Source: Pseudarthrobacter oxydans
GTDB lineage: Bacteria > Actinomycetota > Actinomycetes > Actinomycetales > Micrococcaceae
Reading direction: 5' to 3'
DNA length: 53,315 nt
Assembly (NCBI RefSeq): GCF_030812335.1
Contig: NZ_JAUSSN010000018.1
Coordinates: 1 to 53,315, forward strand
Part shown: in pieces, positions 23,733 to 32,693 of the stretch
How the letters are laid out: each line of letters opens with the position of its first letter
Position numbering within the stretch: the stretch's first letter is position 1
The notes under the pieces: model-generated
Told to the model about the DNA's origin: nothing
Seen by the model: only the letters and a program-made list of their open reading frames with translations
Database searches by the model: none
Position numbers and translations under genes: made by a program

Positions 23733-25406
23733 ATGACAATTACAGCAATCAAAACCCTGGATCCCGTCACCGTGGAAATCATCCGCAATGCGCTCACCAG
23801 CGCCGCTGACGACATGAACGCCACCCTGATCCGCTCCGCTTACTCACCCATCCTCTACGAGGGCGGGGACTGCGTAGTGGCTCTCCTGGACACCGAGCAC
23901 CGCGTGCTCGGACAGTCCGCCGGTCTGCCGCTATTCCTAGGCAACCTGGAAACCTGTTCCATCGCCGTGGAGGAGATGCATGGCCGCACGGTCTGGCAGG
24001 AAGGGGACATCTGGATTCTCAACGACTCATACCTGGGCGGCACCCACCTGAACGATGTGACCATTTTTGCTCCGATCTTCGACGATGGCGCGGTGGTCGG
24101 ATTCGCGGCCACCCGTGCGCACTGGATGGACATGGGCTCCAAGGATGTCGGCGGTTCGATGGACTCGACGGACATTTTTCAAGAGGGCTTCAGGATGGGG
24201 CCGGTCAAGCTGGTCGAGGCCGGAGTTGAGACTTCTGTTGTGGACCTGATCCGGACCAACGTGCGCTTTCCCTACCAGACCATTGGTGACATGCACGCGA
24301 TGATCGCAGCCCTCCGGATGGGGACCACCCGAATGAAGGAGCTCGTGGGTCGCTACGGGATGGACCAGCTCGATGCCGCCCGGGATGAGATATTCCGCCA
24401 AACGGAGGAAATCGAGCGTGCGACCGTACGCAACATCCCGGACGGCGTCTACGAATCCGAGGGCTTCCTGGACAACGACGGCATCAATCTGGACACTCCC
24501 ATTGCGATCAAGCTGCGGATCACCGTAGCCGGCGACACGGTTGACTTCGACGTCACCGGATCGGCGGACCAGACCATGGGTCCGGTCAACTGCGGCGCCG
24601 CTCAGGCCGTCTCGGCACTGCGCGTGGGCTACAAGCTCCTCGTCAGCCCGGAGTCCAATTCCAACGGCGGATCCTTCCGGCCACTGACCACCCAGGTACG
24701 GTCCGGCTCAGTGCTGGGCGCCGTAACGCCAGCCCCGTGCCAGTGGTACTTCTCCCACCTTGGGCTGCTGATCGACCTCGTCTCCAAGGCAATGGCCCCG
24801 GCCATGCCCGAACGCGTCGCCAGCGCCAGCCACGGTGACTCAATGATCATCACCGCCGCCGGTTTCGACACCCGCTTCGGCCGGAACTTCGTCACCATGG
24901 AAGCAACTCTGGGCGGCTGGGGTGCCTGGCAGGGCACGGATGGCGAATCCGCCATGATCAACAACGTCAACGGCTCCCTCAAGGACCTGCCCATCGAGAT
25001 GCTGGAGACCCGCTACCCGTTCCGGATCAACGAGTACTCCATCCGCCCCAACTCCGGCGGCCCCGGGCAGTACCGCGGTGGCAACGGCGTGGTCCGCGAA
25101 TACGAATTCCTGGCCGACTGCGTCGTCGGGCTCTGGTTCGAACGGTCAAAGACCCCCGCCTGGGGGCTCTTCGGCGGATCAGACGCCCAGGGCCCCGAAG
25201 TTGTGATCAACCCCGGCCGCCGCGATGAGGTCCGCACCCTGAAGGCGAACGCCCACAAGGTCAAGGCCGGCGACGTCGTCCGCCTCGCCGTGGGAGGCGG
25301 CGGCGGCTTTGGAGAGGTCTCCAAGCGCTCCCGCGAGGACATCACCTACGACATCGTCAACGGTTTCATCACCGAGGACTTCGCCAAGACGCACTACGGC
25401 TACTAA
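23733..25406 (+). CDS. hyuB: Hydantoinase/oxoprolinase subunit B (HyuB family)
   Basis: A 557-residue partner of HyuA. Typical signatures: DPVTVEIIRNALTSAADDM near the start, NDSYLGGTHLNDVTIFAP, then AHWMDMGSKDVGGSMDSTD, and the glycine-rich end GPGQYRGGNGVVREYEF and VGGGGGFGEV. Length matches stand-alone HyuB. It is separated from hyuA by 10 bases and from the GAF gene by 44 bases, all in one direction. Together with HyuA it forms the catalytic complex. Confidence 0.92.
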   Translation: MTITAIKTLDPVTVEIIRNALTSAADDMNATLIRSAYSPILYEGGDCVVALLDTEHRVLGQSAGLPLFLGNLETCSIAVEEMHGRTVWQEGDIWILNDSYLGGTHLNDVTIFAPIFDDGAVVGFAATRAHWMDMGSKDVGGSMDSTDIFQEGFRMGPVKLVEAGVETSVVDLIRTNVRFPYQTIGDMHAMIAALRMGTTRMKELVGRYGMDQLDAARDEIFRQTEEIERATVRNIPDGVYESEGFLDNDGINLDTPIAIKLRITVAGDTVDFDVTGSADQTMGPVNCGAAQAVSALRVGYKLLVSPESNSNGGSFRPLTTQVRSGSVLGAVTPAPCQWYFSHLGLLIDLVSKAMAPAMPERVASASHGDSMIITAAGFDTRFGRNFVTMEATLGGWGAWQGTDGESAMINNVNGSLKDLPIEMLETRYPFRINEYSIRPNSGGPGQYRGGNGVVREYEFLADCVVGLWFERSKTPAWGLFGGSDAQGPEVVINPGRRDEVRTLKANAHKVKAGDVVRLAVGGGGGFGEVSKRSREDITYDIVNGFITEDFAKTHYGY

Positions 25407-25450
25407 GCATCACCAGCGGATAGGTTCCCATCAAGAAAAGAAAGGACTCT

Positions 25451-25906
25451 ATGAGTTCCCAGTTTGAATCCTTCGATGACGTGTACGCCAACGCCCAGGA
25501 TGTAGTCGGCGTCATGCTCTTTACCGCCTCCGTCATTGCCGATAATGGCGCCAGTATGGCCCGCGTCTACACCACCCATCCCGATGTCTATCCGGTGGGC
25601 GGGAAGAAGACTCTCGCCGGGGACACGAACCCCGTGTGGCTGGAGCAGGTGCTCAATGGCCAGCAGCCGTTCCTGGGGGCGGATAAGGAAGCGGTCCGCG
25701 CATTCTTCTTTGATTCGGCAACCATCGAGTCATTGGGCTGCGGGGCCATCGTCAACGTTCCGGTCGTGAGCAACGGCCAGACTATCGGATCCATGAACTT
25801 CCTCGGCCCTGAGGGCAGCTACGACCAGACGTCGGTGGACGCAGCCGTGGACGTCGCACGGCGGTCTGTCCATCTGCTCGAAGAAGCCCTTACCACCGCC
25901 CACTAA
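25451..25906 (+). CDS. GAF-domain protein associated with HyuAB
   Basis: A 151-residue single GAF domain with the GAF pattern VLNGQQPFLGADKEAV, GCGAIVNVPVVSNGQTIGSMNFLGPEG and a C-terminal helix. The ribosome site AGAAAGGACTCT precedes the ATG. Small GAF proteins often accompany HyuAB-type amidohydrolases and may bind the substrate or a product, or stabilise the complex; no catalytic residues are recognised. A strong hairpin follows the stop. A relic of its 5' end lies at the end of pucR. Confidence 0.85.
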   Translation: MSSQFESFDDVYANAQDVVGVMLFTASVIADNGASMARVYTTHPDVYPVGGKKTLAGDTNPVWLEQVLNGQQPFLGADKEAVRAFFFDSATIESLGCGAIVNVPVVSNGQTIGSMNFLGPEGSYDQTSVDAAVDVARRSVHLLEEALTTAH

Positions 25907-25913
25907 GTTCCTT

Positions 25914-25946
25914 CGCGGGCGGGCATCAATTGGGGGCCCGCCCGCG
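25914..25946 (+). terminator. Hairpin between GAF gene and amidohydrolase gene
   Basis: CGCGGGCGGGC and GCCCGCCCGCG form a perfect 11-bp GC stem with an 11-base loop directly after the GAF stop. There is no T-run, so it may stabilise the upstream mRNA or attenuate rather than fully terminate. Confidence 0.6.
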
Positions 25947-25969
25947 GGGGCAATAAGAAGGAACCGCAC

Positions 25970-27223
25970 GTGACCACTTCGGGAACACTGACAATACGGA
26001 ACGCCCTAATCTTTGACGGTGAATCGCCTGACCTGATTGAGGGCTCTATCAGCATCCGGGATGGCCGGATCACCGCCACGGGGCGGGAGGTGGAAGAGAC
26101 CGGTGTCGTCCTTGACGCTGGCGGCCGAACTGTGATTCCAGGACTTATCGATGCGCATTTTCATGCTTATGCGCTCAGCCTGACGTCCGCCAGGAACGAG
26201 ACGGGGCCACTGAGCTATTCCGCACTTGCCGGGGCGCGGCGCCTCGCGGCTGCACTGCTCCGCGGCTTCACGGCGGTTCGTGACGTTGCCGGTGGGGACG
26301 TTGGCCTTGCCAGCGCCATCGAAGAGGGTCTGTACCCCGGTCCGCGCTACTTCTTCACCGGCCCGGCGCTAAGCCAGACAGGCGGCCACGGCGATATCCG
26401 GGCCGCGAACAACGGAGGATGCTTCCACGGCGGGCACATGTGCGAAGTGGTGGACGGCGCCGATGACCTGCTGCGGGCCGTGCGTCACCGATTCCGCACG
26501 GGTGCCTCCGCTATCAAGCTAATGACCTCCGGCGGGGTCGTTTCACCGGTCGATCCGATTCGGGTTCCGCAGTACAGCGCGGCGGAAATCCGCGTCGTAA
26601 CGGAGGAGGCTACCCGCCGAGGCAGCTACGCCACGGCTCACGCATATTCGCCCGAGGCCATTCGCCATTCAGTACTTAATGGGGTTCGCTGCATCGAACA
26701 CGGCAACCTGCTGGATGCGGAAACCGCCCAGCTAATGGCTGACAATGACGTCTATCTAGTCCCCACCTTGGTGACTTACGAAGCCATGGAACGGCGCGGC
26801 AAGGAAGTCGGCCTCACCGAAGTGGGAGCGGCCAAGAACCGGGAAGTGCTAGAGGCAGGGAAGAAAGCCGTGGCCCTGGCCCGAGATGCTGGGGTCCGGA
26901 TTGGGTTCGGAACAGACCTCATGGGGGAGCTGGAGGATGAGCAACTGGCCGGACTCCGCCTGCAGTGTGAAGTGCTTGGTGTGTACGGCGCCCTCCGGTC
27001 GGCAACATCAACCAACGCCGCCCTGCTTCGGCGCGGTGACCTTGGACGCATCACCCGAGGGTCCTGCGCGGACTTGGTGATGCTTGACGGGAATCCCTTC
27101 CATGAACCCTCGATCCTCTGGGACGAAAGCAAGACGCGTACCGTCATCAAGGACGGGCAGGTCATCTCCACCGGTGCCCTTTTGGGTGCCAGGGATTTGC
27201 CGTTAGACGTTCCGGTTGCGTAA
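25970..27223 (+). CDS. Amidohydrolase family metal enzyme (imidazolonepropionase/prolidase-like)
   Basis: 417 residues with the full metal set of the amidohydrolase superfamily: HxH at His63/His65 (DAHFHAY), Lys183 (AIKLMTSGG, probably carboxylated), His224, His244 (CIEHGN) and Asp316 (GFGTD). This pattern belongs to the subgroup holding Xaa-Pro dipeptidases and carbamate or N-acyl amino acid hydrolases. GTG start at 25970 with AAGAAGGAA upstream. Placed after HyuAB, it probably cleaves the N-carbamoyl or amide intermediate released by ring opening (inference). Confidence 0.88.
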   Translation: MTTSGTLTIRNALIFDGESPDLIEGSISIRDGRITATGREVEETGVVLDAGGRTVIPGLIDAHFHAYALSLTSARNETGPLSYSALAGARRLAAALLRGFTAVRDVAGGDVGLASAIEEGLYPGPRYFFTGPALSQTGGHGDIRAANNGGCFHGGHMCEVVDGADDLLRAVRHRFRTGASAIKLMTSGGVVSPVDPIRVPQYSAAEIRVVTEEATRRGSYATAHAYSPEAIRHSVLNGVRCIEHGNLLDAETAQLMADNDVYLVPTLVTYEAMERRGKEVGLTEVGAAKNREVLEAGKKAVALARDAGVRIGFGTDLMGELEDEQLAGLRLQCEVLGVYGALRSATSTNAALLRRGDLGRITRGSCADLVMLDGNPFHEPSILWDESKTRTVIKDGQVISTGALLGARDLPLDVPVA

Positions 27224-27318
27224 GAAACAATATCCGCTGTCGGCCATCAACTCGGCGGTGCGTAACGCTTGCTGACGATGTTTTCCACCACAGGAAACCT
27301 GTGGGCATCAGCTGGCAG

Positions 27319-27360
27319 ACGGGTCCGCGTGGCGGGCCACAGCACCCGCGACCGACCCGT
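27319..27360 (+). terminator. Structured region downstream of the amidohydrolase
   Basis: ACGGGTC (27319-27325) pairs with GACCCGT (27354-27360), enclosing CGCG/CGCG and GTGG/CCAC pairings. A CCTTCTT tract follows. A smaller hairpin, CCACAGG-AAA-CCTGTGG, lies at 27288-27304. Together they are a plausible end of the hyu transcript. Confidence 0.4.
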
Positions 27361-27429
27361 TGGGCCTCCTTCTTCCGCTGAGAACCGTTTAGTCAACCGG
27401 TCATGGAGCGTGGATGGTTTGATTAGTCC

Positions 27430-28194
27430 GTGCTCCGTCTAAAACGCTTTATGGTCATCAGCCTGTTCGCGGTTTGTGCCATCACGGCATTTTCGTTCTG
27501 GGTTACCCGGCAGTCCGGCGCAGACGCCCGCGGGGCCCTTTCTGCACCTCCTCGAGCGGGGGCGGAGTTTGACACGCTCTCCACCGGCATCACCACCGCC
27601 GTGCACGTAACCCCGAACCCGGATGCCCGGTGGCTCCTCCGGGCTGCCGCGCAGACCGGGGTCCCTGCCCGCGCGCTCCGGGCCTACGTTGCTGCGGCAG
27701 CGACGGCCAACGATTCCGCTCCGACGTGCGGGATCGGCTGGAACACCGTGGCGGCCGTCGGCTTCGTCGAATCAGCGCACGGAACTTACGGCGGCGGCAG
27801 CCTCAACACCGCAGGGCAGGCGAGCGGCCCACTTGTGGGCCCGAGCCTCAATGGCAACGAGTTCGCCGCCATCGCCGACACGGACGCGGGTGCCCTGGAC
27901 GGCGACGCCCGCTGGGACCACGCCGTCGGACCCATGCAGTTCATTCCCACCACCTGGCAGCTTGCAGGGCGGGATGGGAACGGGGACGGAGTAGCGGACC
28001 CGTTCAATATCGACGACGCCGCCCTCAGCGCGGCGACCTATCTGTGCGCCCACGGCCGTGACCTCTCCACCGCCCAGGGATGGACCGACGCCATCTACTC
28101 CTACAACCAATCCGATCCCTATATTCGCCAGGTGCGGGCCCAAGCGACCGCATACGCCGTGAAGACGGGCACGCCGAACGAGTCCACGGGCTGA
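27430..28194 (+). CDS. Membrane-anchored or secreted lytic murein transglycosylase
   Basis: 254 residues. The N-terminal hydrophobic segment (residues 7-24) is a signal anchor. The transglycosylase domain contains Cys-Gly-Ile-Gly-Trp, the catalytic Glu114 in VGFVESAHGTYGG, then the AVGPMQFIPTTWQ motif of the MltB/SLT-like family and NIDDAALSAATYLC. It cleaves peptidoglycan glycan strands outside the membrane. GTG start at 27430; a longer alternative is not open. It stands alone between the hyu locus and a transporter relic. Confidence 0.88.
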   Translation: MLRLKRFMVISLFAVCAITAFSFWVTRQSGADARGALSAPPRAGAEFDTLSTGITTAVHVTPNPDARWLLRAAAQTGVPARALRAYVAAAATANDSAPTCGIGWNTVAAVGFVESAHGTYGGGSLNTAGQASGPLVGPSLNGNEFAAIADTDAGALDGDARWDHAVGPMQFIPTTWQLAGRDGNGDGVADPFNIDDAALSAATYLCAHGRDLSTAQGWTDAIYSYNQSDPYIRQVRAQATAYAVKTGTPNESTG

Positions 28195-28228
28195 AGGCCC
28201 AAGCGCTCCATATTTAGGTCGCTGGGTT

Positions 28229-28247
28229 CAATCACCAAAAGTGATTG
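28229..28247. terminator. Small hairpin after the transglycosylase gene
   Basis: CAATCAC-CAAAA-GTGATTG, a 7-bp stem with a 5-base loop 35 bases after the stop. No T-run follows, so it is weak as a terminator. Confidence 0.3.
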
Positions 28248-28269
28248 CCAACGACAGGCACCTCGGGAG

Positions 28270-28527
28270 ATGACATGCGCCGCTTCCGTTGACTGGCTGA
28301 CGTTCAACGACGCCATCACCGAAACTGGCACCGATTGGTACCGCCCCGCCCTCTGGGCCGCCATCCTCGGCCCGATCGGCGCCATCCTGGCGATCCCGCT
28401 TACGCTGCTCGTACGTCTGATGCTCGTCGACAGGTACCCGCCGGCCAGCTTGGTGCGCCCGCTGCTCAGCTACCTCAGCGAGACCAAGAAACTCATCGCC
28501 GACGAGCACGCCCAGACAAGGGCGTAA
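28270..28527 (+). pseudogene. AI-2E family transporter, C-terminal fragment
   Basis: The 85-codon frame contains AAILGPIGAILAIPLTLLVR and VDRYPPASLVRPLLS. This matches the last transmembrane helix and tail of AI-2E/PerM-type permeases, which usually have 350 or more residues and eight helices. The first 26 codons are unlike the family and there is no ribosome site, so this is the 3' remnant of a deleted gene. Confidence 0.6.
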
Positions 28528-28721
28528 AGAAGACTCGCTCGTGAGCGCTTCACGCCTTGGACGCGGCCCAAGGCCCGGCGTTTGTTGGCGGCTTGTCGAT
28601 GGCCCGGCCTTTCCCGGGGAAAGGAGCTTTCGGTCCGGCGGAGGGCAGACTTGGCGCCCGTGAAAGGACAGCGCACCAATTTCGTGAGGACATCCGTGGA
28701 ACAAAGTCCTACGATGCAGCC

Positions 28722-29501
28722 ATGGCGCAAGAGACGTGGCAAAAGTATTCCGAGTGGCCCCTCGTCGGTGCGGCCTTCCTCTTCCTGGCGGCCTACTCCA
28801 TCCTGATCATTGTCGAACCGCCGGACCCCTACGCCACCGTCCTGACAATTGTCATCTGGTCAACGTGGTCCGCTTTCGCCATCGACTACATCGTGAAATT
28901 GCGCCTGGCCCCCCAGCCAGGCCGGTGGTTCGTCCGGCACCCCGTAGATTTGCTGATGGTGCTGGTCCCGGTAGTGCGGCCATTGCGGCTCCTGCGTCCG
29001 TTCTCCGTGCGCCAAGTGATCGACCGGGCCCCGGGCACTGCCATCAGGACCCGCGTCATGGCCTACGTCGTTGCATCCGCTGTCCTTCTCGTCTACACCG
29101 TGGCCCTGAGCGTTCTCAGTTTCGAAAGGGGCGCTCCGAACGCGAACATCACCACGATGGGCGACTCATTATGGTGGGCGATGGTCACCGTCGCAACCGT
29201 TGGTTACGGCGACTTTTACCCCGTAACGGTTCCTGGCCGATGGGCTGCGGCCGCGCTGATGGTCGGCGGGTTTGCCGCCCTGGGAATGGTCACCGCGGCC
29301 TTATCTTCCTGGCTTGTTGAAAGCGTGAGCGCTGCGAAGGAGGCGCGGACTACAGAGGCCGAAACATCAAAGAACGAGGAGCTTGCCCGCCTCACAAACC
29401 AGATAGAGACGCTCCAGAACCAGTTGGCCCAAGTGCAGGGCGAAACCGACTCCAGCCACGCCAACGACAAGCCACACCAGGAACCACGCCAAGGGAACTA
29501 G
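28722..29501 (+). CDS. Voltage-gated-type potassium (ion) channel
   Basis: 259 residues. Helices at about 12-31 and 40-59 form a voltage-sensor-like part that includes VVRPLRLLRPFSVRQ, an S4-like Arg series. A pore module follows with S5 at 113-133, selectivity filter TVGYGD (159-164) and S6 at 176-196. The C-terminal tail from about 205 is a charged coiled coil (TSKNEELARLTNQIETLQNQL). The ATG at 28722 was chosen because the membrane domain begins there; the upstream frame is low-complexity. It probably conducts K+ across the cytoplasmic membrane. Confidence 0.88.
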   Translation: MAQETWQKYSEWPLVGAAFLFLAAYSILIIVEPPDPYATVLTIVIWSTWSAFAIDYIVKLRLAPQPGRWFVRHPVDLLMVLVPVVRPLRLLRPFSVRQVIDRAPGTAIRTRVMAYVVASAVLLVYTVALSVLSFERGAPNANITTMGDSLWWAMVTVATVGYGDFYPVTVPGRWAAAALMVGGFAALGMVTAALSSWLVESVSAAKEARTTEAETSKNEELARLTNQIETLQNQLAQVQGETDSSHANDKPHQEPRQGN

Positions 29502-29503
29502 CG

Positions 29504-29608
29504 CTATCGATAAACGCAGTCAAAGCCGCCGGGCCCCTCGGCTTCTGCCGAGGCCATCCGCGTCAGAGTGAGCGCTGCCAGGTCCGGGTTGTCGTAGATG
29601 AGTCCCAT
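29504..29608 (-). CDS. Possible 34-residue small protein
   Basis: An ATG at 29608 opens a 35-codon frame (MGLIYDNPDLAALTLTRM..., ending FDCVYR) with a G/C-rich third position, but no ribosome site. It runs into the 3' end of the channel gene from the opposite strand. It could be a genuine small ORF or the remnant of a longer gene. Confidence 0.3.
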   Translation of the reverse strand: MGLIYDNPDLAALTLTRMASAEAEGPGGFDCVYR

Positions 29609-29790
29609 GGGCCAACGCTACGCAGCCAACTGCTTCGGGCCAGAGGCTGCCTACCGCCAGCGGAAGGCCGCCAGAGTGCGAAGCAGGGGAGAGGGTGAAC
29701 TGCGGGCACCAGGCACCAGAACCGGGGTGAAGTTGCCGTGCGGCACACGGGCGGAATCGATTAGGTGCCGACGTGCTTTGGCGCGGGACG

Positions 29791-29796
29791 TACAAT
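29791..29796 (+). promoter_or_regulatory. Probable -10 element of the CYTH-CHAD gene (leaderless)
   Basis: TACAAT ends 7 bases before the ATG at 29803, the distance expected if transcription starts on the A of the start codon. There is no Shine-Dalgarno. The -35 region is weak. Confidence 0.45.
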
Positions 29797-29802
29797 CCCC
29801 GT

Positions 29803-31314
29803 ATGGCCGCAACACGCGTTGTTGAGATCGAACGGAAGTTTGATGTCGAGGAAGCCGTCCCCCTTCCTTCGCCACAGAACCTGCCCGGCGTTGCTCGGGT
29901 GGACCGGCCTGTGGCGCACCGGCTGGAGACCGAGTACTTCGACACCGAGGACCTGCGCCTCGCATCCGCGCGGATCACCCTGCGCCGCAGGACCGGCGGA
30001 GAGGACGCCGGATGGCACCTGAAGCTTCCCGCAGGAGTGGACGAACGGACGGAATTCCGCGAACCGCTCGGAGAGCAGGCCGACGGTGTCCCCGACTTCC
30101 TTCTCGGGCTGGTCCGTGTGCACACCAGAGACCGTGCGCTGTTACCGGTGGCCCGGCTGAAGACAAGGCGCGTCGTGTACCGGCTCAGAGACGAGAACAA
30201 CGCCGTTCTCGCGGAGTTCTGTGATGACCGTGTGCAGTCTGAGACACTGGGGCAAAAACCAGGCACCCTGTGGTGGCGGGAGTGGGAGATCGAGCTCGTC
30301 TCCGGTTCCCGGACCCTTCTCGAGTCCTTGCAGGACCGGCTCGCCGGAACCGGCGTCCGGCCTTCGGCCTACCAGTCCAAACTCGCCCGTGCTTTGAAGC
30401 AGGACTCTGCACCGGTGGAACCGATACCGGCGCCGAAGCGTAAGGGCCCGGCGGGAGATGTCCTGCTCGCCTACCTCAGGCAACAGGTGAAGGAACTCAA
30501 GGAGCAGGACCCCCTCGTGCGGCAGGACGCCCCCGATGCGGTCCACAAGATGAGGGTTGCCACCAGACGGATGCGCTCGGCGCTGGCGACGTACCGGAAA
30601 CTACTGGATAACGCCGAGTCGGTGGGTTCTCTGCGGGACGAATTGAAATGGCTTGCCGGCGTGCTCGGCGAGGCCCGCGATGCGGAGGTCATGCATGCAC
30701 GCCTGAAAGACATGGTCGCCGAGGAACCTGGAGAGCTGGTCATGGGACCGGTCTCCCGCCGGGTCGATCTTGAACTTGGACGTGCCTACCAACAAGCCCA
30801 TGCCACGGCGCTGGAAGCATTGGACGGAAAACGCTACTTCCGGCTGCTCGACGCTCTAGAGGCCATGATCGCCGCCCCGCCCCTCGCGCCCCTGGCATCC
30901 AAACCAGCAGCGAAGGTCATCCCCGACATGGTCCAACGCGACGTCAAGCGGCTGCGCATGGCGGTCGGGGAAGCCAAGCGTCATCCCGCCGGCACCGGTG
31001 ACCACCCGGCCCTGCACGAGGCCCGGAAAGACGGGAAACGGCTGCGGTACGCGGCCGAAGCTGCTGCCCCGGTCAACCCCAAGCAGGCCGCTCGTCTGGC
31101 CGCCGCCGCCCAGGGCGTCCAGAAGGTCCTGGGGGACCATCAGGATAGCGTCGTGACCCGCGAGCTACTTCGCCGGCTCGGCGCTGAGGCCTTTGTTCTG
31201 GGCGAGAACGGGTTCAGCTACGGGCGGCTGCATGCGCTGGAACAAGCCGTTGCTCTCGAGGCAGAAGCCCGCTTCCACCGCGAGTGGAAGAAATTCCCGG
31301 CCGTCCCGCTCTAA
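29803..31314 (+). CDS. CYTH and CHAD domain protein
   Basis: 503 residues. The N-terminal CYTH domain (about 1-200) starts with the signature EIERKF and holds alternating charged strands that bind triphosphate or polyphosphate and metal. The C-terminal CHAD domain (about 215-490) is helical and rich in conserved His/Arg (AVHKMRVATRRMRSALATYR and HEARKDGKRLRYAAEA), suited to polyphosphate binding. The family is linked to polyphosphate granules and phosphate metabolism. The start at 29803 is supported by the CYTH signature 8 residues in and by the -10 element just upstream. Confidence 0.93.
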   Translation: MAATRVVEIERKFDVEEAVPLPSPQNLPGVARVDRPVAHRLETEYFDTEDLRLASARITLRRRTGGEDAGWHLKLPAGVDERTEFREPLGEQADGVPDFLLGLVRVHTRDRALLPVARLKTRRVVYRLRDENNAVLAEFCDDRVQSETLGQKPGTLWWREWEIELVSGSRTLLESLQDRLAGTGVRPSAYQSKLARALKQDSAPVEPIPAPKRKGPAGDVLLAYLRQQVKELKEQDPLVRQDAPDAVHKMRVATRRMRSALATYRKLLDNAESVGSLRDELKWLAGVLGEARDAEVMHARLKDMVAEEPGELVMGPVSRRVDLELGRAYQQAHATALEALDGKRYFRLLDALEAMIAAPPLAPLASKPAAKVIPDMVQRDVKRLRMAVGEAKRHPAGTGDHPALHEARKDGKRLRYAAEAAAPVNPKQAARLAAAAQGVQKVLGDHQDSVVTRELLRRLGAEAFVLGENGFSYGRLHALEQAVALEAEARFHREWKKFPAVPL

Positions 31315-31364
31315 GTATGTGGTGCGTAAGTTGGCCCGCCGGCGGTCCGAAGCTGGAGGTAAGT

Positions 31365-31581
31365 GATGCCCAGGCGACCGGTGATCTCCTGAGCCACTTC
31401 GAGGCTAAGGAAGTCGAGGGCAGCCCACCCCCGCCGAGCTGGAATGTGGCGCCGACCCAGGACGTCCCGATCATCGCCGAGCGGCTGGGATGAGGACGCC
31501 GTGGAGCGCCGGCTGATCGCCCGCTGGGGTCTCGTCGCGTCCTCGGGCTCGCGCCTGTATCAGCGCGTGGTGCTGGGATGA
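31365..31581 (+). pseudogene. SOS-response-associated peptidase (SRAP/YedK) fragment, frameshifted
   Basis: Frame 1 reads ATGDLLSHFEAKEVEGSPPPPSWNVAPTQDVPII, the N-terminal part of the HMCES/YedK family, and stops at 31491. A second frame from 31489 continues with DEDAVERRLIARWGLV before diverging. The catalytic N-terminal Met-Cys-Gly-Arg is missing, one base has been lost near 31488, and the remaining 150 or so residues are absent. It is not functional. Confidence 0.75.
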
Positions 31582-31790
31582 CGTGACACTAGAGACGGAG
31601 AAACATCGTGCGAGATCGGCTCGAGGGGCCCCCTCGTCTACGGGTTGGTGGTGTCTTGCCTAACCCCGCCGCCGCCCGCCCGAGGCCGGTCTGTTACGGA
31701 GTTCGATGGCAGGCGATCGGTTCATCCCGGTCGGGTGATGTCTTCCTGGGTCGTATCGGCTTACCTTGCAGACGGGTGGAGTTCCCCGCT

Positions 31791-31973
31791 CGCATCGCTC
31801 CGCTCGGCATCACCCTGGAGGACGTCCAGGGCATCCTCATCGCCGTTGCTCCGGTCGTCGGGACTCCCCGGATCGTGGCGGCAGCCGGCAACCTCGCCAG
31901 CGCACCCGGTTTCGCCATCGCAGTGGCCGAGGCAGAGCTTGAAGCAGAGGCCGAGGCCGAGGCCGAGGACTGA
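31791..31973 (+). pseudogene. Carboxymuconolactone decarboxylase-family C-terminal fragment
   Basis: The segment APLGITLEDVQGILIAVAPV, then VGTPRIVAAAGNLASAPGFA matches the C-terminal helices of CMD/AhpD-like proteins. The upstream part of the frame (back to GTG 31608) is unlike the family and the CxxC/His active-site region is missing. The end is a (GAGGCC)n hexamer run encoding EAEAEAED. It is a truncated relic. Confidence 0.55.
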
Positions 31974-32693
31974 GGCCGACCTCGCCGAAAAGACCTTGAG
32001 GTCCGCCGACTATTCACGCATTGCTGGCGTCATCCGAAATGCTCGGTGTGCAGTTGAGCGGACAGCGTGTGTCGCGGATCAGTGATGGGGAATCACGGTG
32101 AAAAACCAGCACTTCATCCGGGACTACGGAAACCTTGACCTGCGTCGTGTCGAATGGGAGTGAGATGCGTACACGCTCGCCGCCACGGCAAGACGCCCGA
32201 TCCGGGCCTCCCACGGGTCGAGGTGGAACTCGAGTCCGACGAGCGTGGCCGACTACACGGGCACAGCCCGAACCTCGGTGGGCTTTAGCGCCAGGAGCTC
32301 CTTGGTGAGCTGGGCTATGTTAGAGCTCATCTTTGGAGCGATCGGTGGCTGCACCGGTGGTGGCGGGATACTGGGCTTCCTCGGGGGAGGCCTGGTCACC
32401 GGCGTCGTGTGGGGCGCCTTCGGCCTGCTCGCGGCGGACGGTTGTCCGATTCACCTCCACGTCAAAGGGCATCGTCTTGAGTGGTTAGGAGAATTCCCGG
32501 GTGTCCATGGTTGTGTGAGGCCAGGGACCTGTACACCGAGCACCGCATGCCTGTCGGACGAAACATCACGCGATTCGCAGGATGCGACGGCGTGGGCTGG
32601 TCCGGGATGCTGGGGGTCAGAGAACTAGGGTCTGGCATTGCCCGCTACGAATGGTGCGAGTGCTGTGTATCGACCGGAATTCGGAGGTGCCTG
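31974..32693. other. Decayed region between the CMD relic and the DUF2550 gene
   Basis: No intact gene is supported. A frame at 32245-32628 includes a glycine-rich hydrophobic stretch (GGILGFLGGGLVTGVVWGAF) that could be a leftover membrane segment, but it has no ribosome site and its end is not protein-like. Confidence 0.4.

Noticed and set aside
21908..23824. Long antisense frame of 638 codons opposite hyuA
   Set aside because: It mirrors the codon pattern of hyuA, has no domain and no ribosome site; an expected shadow in GC-rich DNA.
32245..32628. 127-codon frame with a glycine-rich hydrophobic stretch
   Set aside because: No ribosome site, unnatural C-terminal half and no family; treated as decayed sequence.
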